64,000 nucleotides of DNA from Paenibacillus glycanilyticus (GTDB lineage: Bacteria; Bacillota; Bacilli; Paenibacillales; Paenibacillaceae). The notes below the pieces were generated by a model, which did no database searches, was not told the DNA's origin, and worked only from the letters and a program-made list of their open reading frames with translations. Below, piece after piece: positions 51,567 through 60,907 of this stretch. The translations under genes and the position numbers were made by a program. Numbering within the stretch: the first letter of the stretch is position 1; every line of letters begins with the position of its first letter. The stretch is taken from assembly GCF_030161375.1 (NCBI RefSeq), contig NZ_BSSQ01000014.1, positions 62,001 through 126,000 on the forward strand, in the 5' to 3' direction.

Positions 51567-53313
51567 TTTTATATCCAAGCTTCTCTTCCCGTACGTCTAT
51601 ATCCACTCGGATTCCAGCTTCAGCCAACTCTTTCTTCACTTGGTATGCATAGTCGTTGTAACGATTCGAAACGGGCAGAAGCTTCACCTGCACAGGCGCT
51701 AGCCAAAGGGGGAAAGCACCGGAATAGTGTTCGGTCAGAATACCTAGGAAACGATCGATCGAGCCATAGACAGCACGATGAATGACTACCGGGCGATGTT
51801 TCTGACTATCTTCACCGATATACGTGAGATCAAATTTCTCAGGCATTTGGAAATCCAACTGAATCGTTCCGCATTGCCAGCTCCGCTTTAGCGCATCGAG
51901 AATGTGAAAATCAATTTTAGGTCCATAAAAAGCTCCATCGCCTTCATTGATTCGATATGAGGCTCCCCGGTTGTCCAGAACATTCCGAAGTGCCTGTTCT
52001 GCTTGATCCCATAATTGTTCCGACCCCATCGAGTCTTCCGGTCTGGTTGAGAGTTCGATTCTGTACTCGAAACCAAACACGCTATAGATATGGTCGATAA
52101 GCTCCATAACCTTATTAATCTCATCTTCGATTTGCTCCGGCAAGACGAACAGATGAGCATCGTCCTGACAGAACGTGCGTACCCGCATCATCCCGCCTAG
52201 TGCACCGGAAAATTCATGGCGATGCACTTGGCCAAATTCCGCAAGACGAATTGGCAACTCTCGATAAGAACGAAGAGCATTCTTGAAAATCAACATATGG
52301 CCTGGACAGTTCATTGGTTTGAGAGCGAACTTCGTTTCATCCACATTTGTGAAATACATATTATCTTTATAATGATCCCAATGTCCTGATTGTTCCCATA
52401 TTCGGTTATTCATCATAAGAGGTGTTCGCACTTCATCGTAACCGAGTTTCCGCTGAATATCCCGTGCAAAGTCTTCAAGTGCTGTGCGAATCGCCATTCC
52501 TTTCGGCAGATAGAATGGCATTCCCGGCGCTTCCTCAGAGAACATGAACAGTTCCAATTCTCTCCCCAGCTTGCGGTGGTCTCGCTTCTTAGCTTCCTCT
52601 AGCATATACAAATGTTCGTCAAGCTGGGTTTTACTCGGAAAAGCTGTTCCATAAATTCGCTGTAACATCTTATTATTCGAATCTCCGCGCCAATACGCCC
52701 CAGCCACATTGAGCAGCTTGAAAGCTTTAATTCGGCCTGTTGAAGGCAAATGCGGCCCACGACATAAATCTCGAAATTCACCTTGTTCATAGATCGTAAT
52801 GATTGAATCCTCCGGGAATGTCCCAATCAATTCCAACTTCAGCGGTTCATCTTGTTCCTCAAATATACGTATCGCTTCTTCGCGGCTTACGACGTTCCGG
52901 GAGATGGAGAGGTTTTCCTGGATAATCTGTTGCATAGCTCTCTCGATAGCCTTTAAATCTTCGGTCGACAACGGCTTCTCCATATCGATATCGTAATAGA
53001 ACCCATCTTCAATAACCGGCCCCATCCCTAGCTTCACAGCTTGCTGTCCATAGATTCGCGTAATAGCTTGTGCCATGATATGAGCCGTGCTGTGCCGGTA
53101 GACAATTAAACCATCCTTGTCAGACGGTGTTATGATCTCCAGGCAGCAATCATGGCTGATCGGTTGATTCAGATCAACTAATTTGCCGTCGATTTTTCCA
53201 GCTATCGCATTCTTTCTAAGTCCCGTTCCCAAAAAACCCGCCACTTGTTCAACGGTGGTTCCTTGTTGATACCTCCTAACTGTTCCATCTGGCAATTTTA
53301 CTTCGATCTCCAT
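51559..53313 (-). CDS. thrS: Threonyl-tRNA synthetase, C-terminally truncated by a frameshift
   Basis: ThrRS charges tRNA-Thr. ATG at 53313 follows GGAGG at 8 nt. The 584 residues include the TGS domain (1-60), the editing domain with RHSTAHIMAQA and HLPSTG, and the class II core with the zinc Cys in MNCPGHM, RTFCQDDAH and HRAVYGSIDRF. It ends at EEKLGYKNS, where an extra A in a five-A run brings a stop. Intact ThrRS is about 640 residues and the missing 55 lie downstream in another frame. A T-box leader precedes it. It may be a second thrS copy in decay, or the base may be an error. Confidence 0.88.
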   Translation of the reverse strand: MEIEVKLPDGTVRRYQQGTTVEQVAGFLGTGLRKNAIAGKIDGKLVDLNQPISHDCCLEIITPSDKDGLIVYRHSTAHIMAQAITRIYGQQAVKLGMGPVIEDGFYYDIDMEKPLSTEDLKAIERAMQQIIQENLSISRNVVSREEAIRIFEEQDEPLKLELIGTFPEDSIITIYEQGEFRDLCRGPHLPSTGRIKAFKLLNVAGAYWRGDSNNKMLQRIYGTAFPSKTQLDEHLYMLEEAKKRDHRKLGRELELFMFSEEAPGMPFYLPKGMAIRTALEDFARDIQRKLGYDEVRTPLMMNNRIWEQSGHWDHYKDNMYFTNVDETKFALKPMNCPGHMLIFKNALRSYRELPIRLAEFGQVHRHEFSGALGGMMRVRTFCQDDAHLFVLPEQIEDEINKVMELIDHIYSVFGFEYRIELSTRPEDSMGSEQLWDQAEQALRNVLDNRGASYRINEGDGAFYGPKIDFHILDALKRSWQCGTIQLDFQMPEKFDLTYIGEDSQKHRPVVIHRAVYGSIDRFLGILTEHYSGAFPLWLAPVQVKLLPVSNRYNDYAYQVKKELAEAGIRVDIDVREEKLGYKNS

Positions 53314-53356
53314 GATTGTTGCCTCCATTTCTCAGTCATTTAAAAGTATTGAACGC

Positions 53357-53392
53357 AAAAAAACGCCTCTATCCCAGAAAGGGACGAGTGCG
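53357..53392 (-). terminator. T-box terminator before thrS
   Basis: CGC-CTC-TCCC pairs with GGGA-GAG-GCG on the minus strand, followed by seven T. Its 5' side overlaps the region that pairs with the T-box core in the antiterminator. Confidence 0.8.
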
Positions 53393-53651
53393 TTCAGCTC
53401 GTGGTTCCACCCTAATTCAACCTGCGACAAACTATTCCTGGTTTTACCAAAGATAGTTGTTGCAAGTCCTCATAAGTATCCGGTAACGGGGATCAGGCGG
53501 TGTCGCATACTTGCGTCATCCAAGAGGTCTGACGAGTTCAACGTCACGGCTACAAAGGGGTAATTTCAATCCGTTTCCTGAAGAAGCTCGCAGCGTATGC
53601 TTCTCTCTCTGGGCAGATCGTGAAAGAAATCATGTCTTTGGTCAGCGCCAA
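53357..53651 (-). ncRNA. T-box riboswitch leader of thrS
   Basis: The minus strand carries the T-box core AGGGTGGAACCACGAG (53398-53413), a match to AGGGTGGNACCRCG, followed by an intrinsic terminator and then thrS. T-box RNAs bind uncharged tRNA through a specifier codon and the core bulge, switching to antitermination. The leader starts near 53651 from a good promoter. By context the specifier should be a threonine codon; I could not fold Stem I well enough to name it. Confidence 0.9.
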
Positions 53652-53658
53652 TGGGATA

Positions 53659-53687
53659 ATATTACATACATGTTCTCGATATGTCAA
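53659..53687 (-). promoter_or_regulatory. Sigma-A promoter of the thrS T-box transcript
   Basis: TTGACA (53682-53687), a 17-base spacer and TAATAT (53659-53664) on the minus strand. Confidence 0.75.
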
Positions 53688-53737
53688 GAGTTCATGAGGC
53701 CAATGGTGGCTCGGATAATCGCATTTGAATCGGGTAA

Positions 53738-53852
53738 GGGGTAACGTGATTGAGGAGCATGAGCGTCCGCCTTTGCCGTGTCCATTGCCTACCTTAGCCA
53801 ACCTCGATGAAAGGCAATGGACCGGCAACAGCGGCCGAAAGTACGTTACCCC
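53738..53852. repeat. 115-bp palindromic repeat, copy 1
   Basis: Bounded by GGGGTAACGT and ACGTTACCCC as terminal inverted repeats, with an inner CCATTGCCT/AGGCAATGG stem. By my count it differs from copy 2 at 8 of 115 positions. The flanking GGTGGCTCGG is shared too. There is no credible gene inside; short open frames there are by-products of the repeat. Confidence 0.85.
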
Positions 53853-54052
53853 GTCCCATGTTTTGTTTTGCTTTAGCTTTTATTTTTATTTTTGCTGTTG
53901 TTCTTTTTGCTTTTTGGTCTTGTCTTTGCCAAAAGCAAGGCCAGCATAGCGCGGCCTTCTCCTCCGCCGCACCACCAAGCATGGTGTGGCTTTGTCTTTT
54001 GGCCCATCAGCGCAGCGCTGCGGGCGAAGGTGGTGGCTCGGCGAGTGGGTTA

Positions 54053-54167
54053 GGGGTAACGTGATTGAGGAGCGTTAGCGCCCGCCTTTGTCGTGTCCAT
54101 TGCCTACCTTAACCAACTTCAATGAAAGGCAATGGACCGGCAACAGCGGCCGAAAGCACGTTACCCC
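54053..54167. repeat. 115-bp palindromic repeat, copy 2
   Basis: Same orientation as copy 1, 315 bp away. Termini GGGGTAACGTG and CACGTTACCCC pair over 11 bp. Outside them GGTGGTGGCTCGG and CCGAGCCACCACC extend the palindrome. The 200 bases between the copies are T-rich, then GC-rich, and hold no gene I can support. The 120 bases after copy 2, up to the resE terminator, are also empty. Confidence 0.85.
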
Positions 54168-54290
54168 GTCCCACGAGCGCTCCGAGCCACCACCTGAGCC
54201 CCATCCAGCAAAGCCCCACAAGCATCCGCGCCAAACAACAAAAACCACACCATGTTCCACGAACAACAAGATTAATCCCCCTCATTCAAC

Positions 54291-54316
54291 AAAAAAACGC
54301 TCCCCGAAGGGAGCGT
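54291..54316 (-). terminator. Intrinsic terminator after resE
   Basis: ACGCTCCC-ttcg-GGGAGCGT followed by seven T on the minus strand; a classic UUCG-capped terminator. Confidence 0.88.
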
Positions 54317-54324
54317 AATGACAA

Positions 54325-55785
54325 CTATTGATTCGATTCGACAGGCAGCAATAAAGTAAATGTCGTGCCTTTGCCGAGGACGCTGTCGACCTCGATGCGT
54401 CCATTATGCTGCGTAATAATATTTTTAACGATGGCTAGTCCTAATCCGGTACCGCCGGAGGCACCGCGCTTGCGGGCCTTGTCGGCCTTGTAGAACCGTT
54501 CGAAAATGTATGGTACATCTTCGCTTGGAATACCTTGGCCTTCATCGGCGATAATCAACTTCACGTAATTCATCTTGTTGATCGTCGCCAGCTGGCCGGC
54601 AATCTTAATCGATTTGCCCGCGGGCGTATGGCGGAGCGCGTTATCCATCAAATTCGTCAGTACCTGCTCGATTCGGTCTTCGTCGGCTTCCCTTACGGCA
54701 ATTGGCGTATCCGGCAGATCGGCAATTAAACTGACGTCGCGTTCCTTGGCATAAACCTGGAACTTCCGGTGTACGCGGCGAATTACATTGCGAATATCGA
54801 ATTCCTGGAGACTAAGCTCCACATGTCCGGCTTCCATCCGGGCCATATCAAGAAAGTCATTCACCAAGCGGCCCATCCGAAGGGATTCGTCGTAGATCAC
54901 CTGGACAAGCTCTTTCCGCTCTTCCGGCGAAGCAACGATATCATCAAGCAGCGCTTCGCTGTAGCCTTGCAGCATGGAGAGCGGAGTCCGAATCTCATGG
55001 GAGACGTTCGCGACAAAATCCCGGCGAAGCTTCTCTAGCTTATGCTCTTCCGTGACGTTGCGGATAACGGCAACCGCACCGCGGACAACGCCGTCGGACT
55101 GCAGCGGAGCCATCACAACGGACCATACGTGGTTGCGGACTTGTACTTTATTCGTACAATCCCGACCTGCGGACATCACACGCTGGAACGTATCCCGTAA
55201 AGGACCGGGCACGCTATAGAACGGAGGAACGTCATCCTCATCCCAACCCATATCCATCTCAAGATCCGACCATCGGCTGACCAGCATATGTCCAGGAGGA
55301 TTAGTCAAAATGACTTCTCCTTCGGCATCAAACGTAATAACGGCATCGCCCATGCTCCGCAAGATGCTCGACAAATGTTCTTTCTCATGATTCAAATCGT
55401 CAATGAGCGTCCCTAATTGTTCGGTCATATGGTTGAACGTTTGGGCCAGCTCGCCAATCTCGTCCGAAGACCTGATTTGAACTCTAGTCTTATAATTGCC
55501 GCCCGCGATCGAGTCCGCCGCTTTCTTCAACTGCAAGAGTGGCTGCTGAATGCGCGAAGACAAGAAAAAGGCAAAAAAGGTCGATAGCAAAAACCCTATA
55601 ACAGCTACGACAATAAACAGCACTTTAATCTGATGCTGATAGTCCTTGAAGGCAATATCAATATATTGAAGGAGGAAGGTCCCGAGAATAACGAGGACAA
55701 GCGCGACGAGAAACATAATCGTCCACCATAACTTCCCCACAACCGTGTGCAGGGCAAAATTCCCCCAACGTTTGAGCAGCCTCAT
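54325..55785 (-). CDS. resE: Sensor histidine kinase ResE
   Basis: ResE phosphorylates ResD in response to oxygen limitation and redox state. The 486-residue protein has two membrane segments (about 20-42 and 52-75), HAMP (about 75-128), a PAS domain (about 135-245), the dimerisation/His box FVANVSHEIRTPLSML with the phospho-His near 261, and an ATPase domain with NLMDNALRHT and GTGLGLAIVKNI. It follows resD directly. In B. subtilis sigX-rsiX come next; here repeats and thrS do. Confidence 0.93.
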   Translation of the reverse strand: MRLLKRWGNFALHTVVGKLWWTIMFLVALVLVILGTFLLQYIDIAFKDYQHQIKVLFIVVAVIGFLLSTFFAFFLSSRIQQPLLQLKKAADSIAGGNYKTRVQIRSSDEIGELAQTFNHMTEQLGTLIDDLNHEKEHLSSILRSMGDAVITFDAEGEVILTNPPGHMLVSRWSDLEMDMGWDEDDVPPFYSVPGPLRDTFQRVMSAGRDCTNKVQVRNHVWSVVMAPLQSDGVVRGAVAVIRNVTEEHKLEKLRRDFVANVSHEIRTPLSMLQGYSEALLDDIVASPEERKELVQVIYDESLRMGRLVNDFLDMARMEAGHVELSLQEFDIRNVIRRVHRKFQVYAKERDVSLIADLPDTPIAVREADEDRIEQVLTNLMDNALRHTPAGKSIKIAGQLATINKMNYVKLIIADEGQGIPSEDVPYIFERFYKADKARKRGASGGTGLGLAIVKNIITQHNGRIEVDSVLGKGTTFTLLLPVESNQ

Positions 55786-56501
55786 TACTTCGGCACCTCA
55801 AGCTTATAACCGACGCCCCACACCGTTGTAATCATCGACGCCGCGTCAGGCGATACCTTGTTTAATTTCTCGCGTAACCGTTTCACGTGCGTATCGACCG
55901 TCCTGAGATCGCCAAAGAACTCATAGTTCCATACATCTTTCAGCAATTCTTCGCGCGAGAACACTTTATCCGGCGATACCGCCAAATAATGAAGCAGTTC
56001 GTATTCTTTAGGAGTAAGGCTCACTTCTTGGCCTCCAGCCGATACGCGGTGCGCATCATGCTCAATGACCAGGTGAGGGAATACGATGTTGTTGCTCGAG
56101 TTCACTTCTTTTGTCAAAAAGGCTGTGGCGGAAGAACGGCGCAAAATCGCTTTTACCCGGTAGATGACTTCGCGCGGGCTAAACGGCTTCACGACATAAT
56201 CGTCGGCGCCAACTTCAAACCCTTGCACGCGGTTCATCTCTTCCCCTTTGGCGGTCAGCATAATGACTGGCGTTGCTTTTACTTGACGCAAACGGGAGCA
56301 CACCTCCACGCCGTCAATGCCAGGAAGCATGACGTCGAGCAGAATTAGCGCATAATCGGTTACCGTTGCCAGCCGAAGCGCCGTCTCACCGTCTTCCGCT
56401 TCATCGATCAAGTAGCCTTCCTTCTCCAGATACATTTTCAGCAAACGACGAATCCGTTCTTCGTCATCTACCACAAGAATACGGCTTGCATAGTCGGACA
56501 T
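55785..56501 (-). CDS. resD: Response regulator ResD
   Basis: An OmpR-type regulator of respiration and anaerobic genes. The 238-residue protein has a receiver domain with VVDDEERIRR and the phospho-Asp in LILLDVMLPG (near 56), then PFSPREVIYRV, and a winged-helix domain (about 140-238) with VSLTPKEYELL and VDTHVKRLREKL. Its end touches the resE start. It likely controls its own operon and cytochrome genes. Confidence 0.94.
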   Translation of the reverse strand: MSDYASRILVVDDEERIRRLLKMYLEKEGYLIDEAEDGETALRLATVTDYALILLDVMLPGIDGVEVCSRLRQVKATPVIMLTAKGEEMNRVQGFEVGADDYVVKPFSPREVIYRVKAILRRSSATAFLTKEVNSSNNIVFPHLVIEHDAHRVSAGGQEVSLTPKEYELLHYLAVSPDKVFSREELLKDVWNYEFFGDLRTVDTHVKRLREKLNKVSPDAASMITTVWGVGYKLEVPK

Positions 56502-56536
56502 GCGGTGTTGCTCCTTTCAAAAATGATTGATTATTA

Positions 56537-57796
56537 TTATACGCCTGCGTAGGAGTGTAAACCAGCGATGACGAGGTTAACCCCAACCAGGGTGAACAAA
56601 ATGACGACGAAACCGATAACCGCAAGCCACGAGGACCGTTTGCCCTGCCAGCCTCGCGATAAACGGAAATGGAGATACGCGCTGTAGTACAGCCACGAAA
56701 TAAGCGCCCATACTTCCTTCGGATCCCAACCCCAGAATCGGCCCCATGCGATATTGGCCCATATCATGGCGAAGATGAGTGCCCCTAACGTAAAGATAGG
56801 GAAACCAATGGCAATCGCCCGGTAACTGATCTCGTCCAGATCTTCCGGATCGATGTCACCCATCAGCGGATGGATAACGGCGCCGATCCGTTTGCGGAAC
56901 AACAGACGAATGATGCCGTACAAGATAGAGCCCGCAATAACCGACCAGATGACCGTATTGAGCTTCCGTCCCGCATTAATCCCGTTCATCCAGCTTGGCG
57001 CCTCGAACAGCGGCTTGTCCATGCCGAGGAAGGAATCCATCTCGACAGCCTGGCTGTTATAAGGCTTAACGATTGGCGGCAACGTATATTTTGTGGTGTC
57101 TTCGGAAGAATGATCCACGCCTTTGCTGTCGATCGTTACTTTCTCCTGGTTAAAAGTAGCTTCGTACCCCGCCCCTCTGAAAATAAAGACGACAGCGATA
57201 AAACCGATAACGAGAACAATCGTATAAAGGGAGAATTCTACCCAAAACTGATCTCTTCTTGCTTCCTTTGACGTCTGCTTGAAATCTACCACGCGAATCA
57301 AATACATCATGCCTGCCGCAAAACCAACCGCAAAAAACGCTTCGCCAAGCGCGGCGGTCGTTACATGCACTTTCAGCCAGATGGAGCTGAGAGCCGGAAT
57401 AAGCGGCTGTACTTCCTGCGGGAATACCGAAGCATAAGCAATGACCAAAACGACCAGCGGCAAGGAGAACATGCCAAGCAGCGGCTTTCGGTAGATGGCA
57501 TAAACGACCGTAAAGGCGATCATAATAGCCATGCCGAGGAACGTGATGAATTCGTACATATTACTGGTCGGAATTTGACCGCTTCCAAACCAGCGGGTAA
57601 AGAAAAAGGTCAGATGAGCGATAAGTCCGAGCGTCGAAGTGACGAACGAGATTCGCGACCAGCGCTTTTCATGCTTTTCCGGGTCGCGGTTGCTCCATTT
57701 TTTGCCCGCGATCGTTACCACGTAGAACAAGAATGCAAAGCAATACAGGAAAAAGGCAACGATAAAAGCATCGCTGCTGAAATCGACATAACTCAC
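56537..57796 (-). CDS. resC: Cytochrome c biogenesis protein ResC (CcsA/CcsB family)
   Basis: ResC forms, with ResB, the system II haem-handling complex that attaches haem to apocytochrome c outside the membrane. The 419-residue protein has eight or more membrane segments and the haem-binding signature WGRFWGWDPKEVWALISW near residue 345, with conserved His residues in flanking loops. It overlaps the end of resB by 4 bases. Confidence 0.93.
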   Translation of the reverse strand: MSYVDFSSDAFIVAFFLYCFAFLFYVVTIAGKKWSNRDPEKHEKRWSRISFVTSTLGLIAHLTFFFTRWFGSGQIPTSNMYEFITFLGMAIMIAFTVVYAIYRKPLLGMFSLPLVVLVIAYASVFPQEVQPLIPALSSIWLKVHVTTAALGEAFFAVGFAAGMMYLIRVVDFKQTSKEARRDQFWVEFSLYTIVLVIGFIAVVFIFRGAGYEATFNQEKVTIDSKGVDHSSEDTTKYTLPPIVKPYNSQAVEMDSFLGMDKPLFEAPSWMNGINAGRKLNTVIWSVIAGSILYGIIRLLFRKRIGAVIHPLMGDIDPEDLDEISYRAIAIGFPIFTLGALIFAMIWANIAWGRFWGWDPKEVWALISWLYYSAYLHFRLSRGWQGKRSSWLAVIGFVVILFTLVGVNLVIAGLHSYAGV

Positions 57797-59460
57797 GCGT
57801 TATTCCCTCCGTTATCAAGCGACTTAGGTTCTACGGCTATTCCGGACTTCCGGAGCGCGTAAGCCACGTCTGCTCTCATGCCATACCAGTTTTTGTTCGT
57901 ATGAGCGCCAAGCGACAGCCGGCCGTCGTCAATGCGCAGCCATATGCGCCGGTGTTGCCAGTAAGAACCAAGCAGAAGGCCTAGCATGGAAATGGCCGCC
58001 CCATACCATACATAGGTCAGCGCTTTATCTTTGCGGACATTCAAATAAGTTGAAGCTTCGGCAAAGTGAACGTTATCCATGCCGTCGACTTTAATCTCGA
58101 GCTTGTCCGCGATTGAGGCATTCAGTTTGTCCTGATCAAACTTTTCCTTGTCCTTTTGCATCGGGAAATAGATATAAGGCTGTCCTTTTTCCGGCAAGCC
58201 TGGACCCGTGATCAAGAAAATAAAAGCCGGAGCGTTCGGATCACGGCTTAATGTCACCGGTTCCCCGTCTTCGCCAATGCCAAACTCCATATAATTGGCA
58301 GCTAACTTCATTTTGTACGGCCCAAGCGTATAATCCAAAGGCGCATCCTTCATCGGCAGTTCAAACGGACCATAAGACTCGCCAGTTTCTTTATTAACAA
58401 GCATCGGACTAACGCTCTTCAACTTAGGCGTTACGTCATAATCGAATTGGTAGAGCTTCAGGCCGTCATGCTTCAGCGGGTGATTGACTTCAATTTCCTG
58501 TTGTTTCACTTGCTGCAGAACAGGTTCGCCTGTTGCATCGTCACCGCAATTGTCCGTACATTTGTAAAGAATGGCATTGGTTTCGTATTTCTTGGCCCGA
58601 ATCGTCCCTTGCAGTTCTGGCGGCAGCTCTTCGTCCTTGTAATATTCAACGGTGAACTTTTCGTTCTTCACGTAATAGTTCGTGCCTTCGATCGGAACCG
58701 TATCTCCGTCAGGAATGTTTACATAGCTGTCCATTTGCCAGCCGGGAAGGCTTCTGCCGAGAATAGCTAGCAGGAACAAAATGAGACCGATGTGATTAAT
58801 ATAAGGACCCCAACGGCTGAACCGGTTTTTCTCGGCGAGCAAGGCCGAACCGTCTGTATGTATTTTGTAACCCTTTTTCTTCAAATGGACGGAGAACTCT
58901 TTCACCCATTCGTCCGTATTTCCTTCCACTTGACCGGCATAAACCGTCTTTTGTCTTGTAATAAACCGCAGATGCTTGCGGATCTGCTGTTTGCTGAGCG
59001 CTCTGTACAGCGGCAGCACACGGTCCAGACTGCAAATGACCAGTGAAGTACCGATCATGACCAGCAGCGTAATGAACCACCAGGAATCATAGGTATGAGA
59101 CAAGCCCAGCTTGTAATAAAGCTTGCCGGGCAGCCCATAGGTTTCCTCGTAATATACGGAAGGTTTGAAATTGTTCAGGAAGGAGCCTTCCTGAGGATAG
59201 ATCGTGCCGAACATTGCCGTAACCAGCGTAATGACAATCAAATACACGGCGATCTTGACGGACGAGAAGAAATTCCAAATTTTATCAATCGGATTCGGAT
59301 TGCTCTTCTGCGACCGCCGTGCAACCCCATCGTAGCGCATCTCAAGAGGGGCATCGTTCTCCATGTCTTCCATCAGCGGTTTGCCGCAGCTCTCGCACAG
59401 CACCGTGCCTACGGCGTTCTGATGCCCGCATTCGCATTTCGTGTTATGTAGCGCTAACAC
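57793..59460 (-). CDS. resB: Cytochrome c biogenesis protein ResB (Ccs1 family)
   Basis: The second half of the system II haem lyase. GTG at 59460 follows AGGAGG at 7 nt and gives 555 residues. A zinc-ribbon-like start carries Cys9-x-Cys11 and Cys22-x2-Cys25. Membrane segments follow at about 75-95, 130-150 and 215-235, then a large exterior domain (about 240-500) with a Cys pair in CTDNCGDD, and a last span near 510. It lies between resA and resC. Confidence 0.93.
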   Translation of the reverse strand: MLALHNTKCECGHQNAVGTVLCESCGKPLMEDMENDAPLEMRYDGVARRSQKSNPNPIDKIWNFFSSVKIAVYLIVITLVTAMFGTIYPQEGSFLNNFKPSVYYEETYGLPGKLYYKLGLSHTYDSWWFITLLVMIGTSLVICSLDRVLPLYRALSKQQIRKHLRFITRQKTVYAGQVEGNTDEWVKEFSVHLKKKGYKIHTDGSALLAEKNRFSRWGPYINHIGLILFLLAILGRSLPGWQMDSYVNIPDGDTVPIEGTNYYVKNEKFTVEYYKDEELPPELQGTIRAKKYETNAILYKCTDNCGDDATGEPVLQQVKQQEIEVNHPLKHDGLKLYQFDYDVTPKLKSVSPMLVNKETGESYGPFELPMKDAPLDYTLGPYKMKLAANYMEFGIGEDGEPVTLSRDPNAPAFIFLITGPGLPEKGQPYIYFPMQKDKEKFDQDKLNASIADKLEIKVDGMDNVHFAEASTYLNVRKDKALTYVWYGAAISMLGLLLGSYWQHRRIWLRIDDGRLSLGAHTNKNWYGMRADVAYALRKSGIAVEPKSLDNGGNNA

Positions 59461-59490
59461 CGTGAAACCTCCTAGTATAGCAAGTCCTTC

Positions 59491-60018
59491 TTACTGAAGC
59501 AGTTGGTTAACGCGGGAATCAATATCCTTCTCGGTCATCCCGCCAACAAATACATCCGAAATCGTACCGTCGGGCTTAACGAAAAAGGTCGTCGGGTATG
59601 ATTCCAATCCGTATTTGTGCTCCGTCTTCCGGTTCACGTCCCGCAATATCGGGTAACTGAGATCAAACCGGCGAACGAAATTGTTAACGGTCAACGTATC
59701 TTCGCTCAAATTGATCGCCAATATCTCGAGACCTGAATCCTTCCATTTCTCGAATTGGCGCTCAAACTCCGGCATCTCCTTCACGCATGGCGGACAAAAG
59801 CTACCCCAGAAGTTGATGACAACGGCCTTGCCTTTATAATCAGAAAGATTGTGCGTATTGCCCTGCAAATCAGCTAGCGTAAACTCGGGCGGTTGTTCCC
59901 CGATCTTCGGAATTCCTTCCTCTTTAGCGGCGAATAAGGTATTGCCAATGGCATATCCGCCAACTACCAGCACGGCAAGCAGAATGACAATTTGCACCGT
60001 TTTTCGATACTTGCCCAT
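59491..60018 (-). CDS. resA: Thiol-disulfide oxidoreductase ResA
   Basis: ResA reduces the disulfide in apocytochrome c before haem attachment. The 175-residue protein has an N-terminal anchor (about 7-27) and a thioredoxin fold with the active site SFCPPCVKEM (Cys75, Cys78), and a cis-Pro loop SYPTTFFVKPDG near 145. It leads the resABCDE operon and is separated from rluB by a terminator. Confidence 0.95.
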   Translation of the reverse strand: MGKYRKTVQIVILLAVLVVGGYAIGNTLFAAKEEGIPKIGEQPPEFTLADLQGNTHNLSDYKGKAVVINFWGSFCPPCVKEMPEFERQFEKWKDSGLEILAINLSEDTLTVNNFVRRFDLSYPILRDVNRKTEHKYGLESYPTTFFVKPDGTISDVFVGGMTEKDIDSRVNQLLQ

Positions 60019-60077
60019 TCCCGTCCCATCACCTACATTTCACCATTGATGTCAGCTTTGAATACATCCATTATAAC

Positions 60078-60107
60078 GAAAAATGGGCGGCAATAACCGC
60101 TGCCGCC
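60078..60107 (-). terminator. Intrinsic terminator after rluB
   Basis: GGCGGCA-N8-TGCCGCC followed by CATTTTT on the minus strand, directly after the rluB stop. Confidence 0.75.
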
Positions 60108-60109
60108 GT

Positions 60110-60862
60110 TTACTTTTTATGAACTTTATGTGTCTTGCGCGCCTGGTCTCTAAGCTCTTTCACCTCAACGGGAGTCAGGTGTCTGAACTGTCCGCGGGCC
60201 AACGTCCGAAGTCCCAGTTCGCCGAATTTCACCCGTCTCAGCTTGAGCACCGGATGCTTGATCGCATCAAACATGCGGCGTACTTGGCGGTTGCGTCCTT
60301 CGTAGATTGTAATGCGGATCGTCGACATGTTTTTCTCTTCGTCGATATCCTGATACTCAAGCTCTGCCGGCGCTGTCATGCCGTCTTCCAGCATAACGCC
60401 CTTTTTCAGCTGATCCAAGAGAGATCCGTGCGGTACCCCTTTGACGGTTGCGTAGTAAGTCTTCGGTACGTGATGGCTCGGATGCGTGAGCAGATTGGCA
60501 AACTCTCCGTCATTCGTAAGAAGCAATAACCCTTCCGTATCGTAGTCCAGCCGTCCAACCGGATAGACGCGTTCTCTAATGCCGGGCAAAAAATCAGCCA
60601 CCACTTTGCGCCCTTGCGGATCCTTGGCACTAGTGATGACACCTCTTGGTTTATTCAGCATTAAATAGATCTTTTTCTCGCTGCGGATCGGCTTGCCATT
60701 CACCGTAATCTCATCCGTTGCCGGATCCGCCTTTACTCCAAGCGTTGTCACTTTCTCGCCGTTTACCTCTACGGCACCGGAGAGAATAAGCTCCTCGCAT
60801 TTTCGACGGGATGCGACGCCCGCTTGCGCTAATATTTTCTGTAAACGTTCCAATGCTTTCAC
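60110..60862 (-). CDS. rluB: 23S rRNA pseudouridine synthase RluB
   Basis: RluB isomerises a uridine in helix 89-93 of 23S rRNA. GTG at 60862, 5 bases after GGAGGGTGAG, gives 250 residues, starting KALERLQKILAQAGVASRRKCEELI, an S4 RNA-binding domain (1-60). The catalytic Asp is in VGRLDYDTEGLLLLTNDG near residue 102. YEGRNRQVRRMF is typical of the RluB/E/F group. Confidence 0.93.
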   Translation of the reverse strand: MKALERLQKILAQAGVASRRKCEELILSGAVEVNGEKVTTLGVKADPATDEITVNGKPIRSEKKIYLMLNKPRGVITSAKDPQGRKVVADFLPGIRERVYPVGRLDYDTEGLLLLTNDGEFANLLTHPSHHVPKTYYATVKGVPHGSLLDQLKKGVMLEDGMTAPAELEYQDIDEEKNMSTIRITIYEGRNRQVRRMFDAIKHPVLKLRRVKFGELGLRTLARGQFRHLTPVEVKELRDQARKTHKVHKK

Positions 60863-60907
60863 CTCACCCTCCATCATAACGATATGAAGGAGAAAGCACA
60901 AGCGCGA

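Noticed and set aside
54053..54167. Integron attC-like site suggested by GTTAGCG in the palindrome
   Set aside because: No matching R'' box or integrase gene; the terminal repeats are different from attC.
53725..54331. Several open frames of 60-90 codons across the 115-bp repeats and the T-rich spacer
   Set aside because: They arise from the repeat sequence on both strands, differ between the two copies, and show low-complexity or stop-flanked products with no ribosome-site logic.
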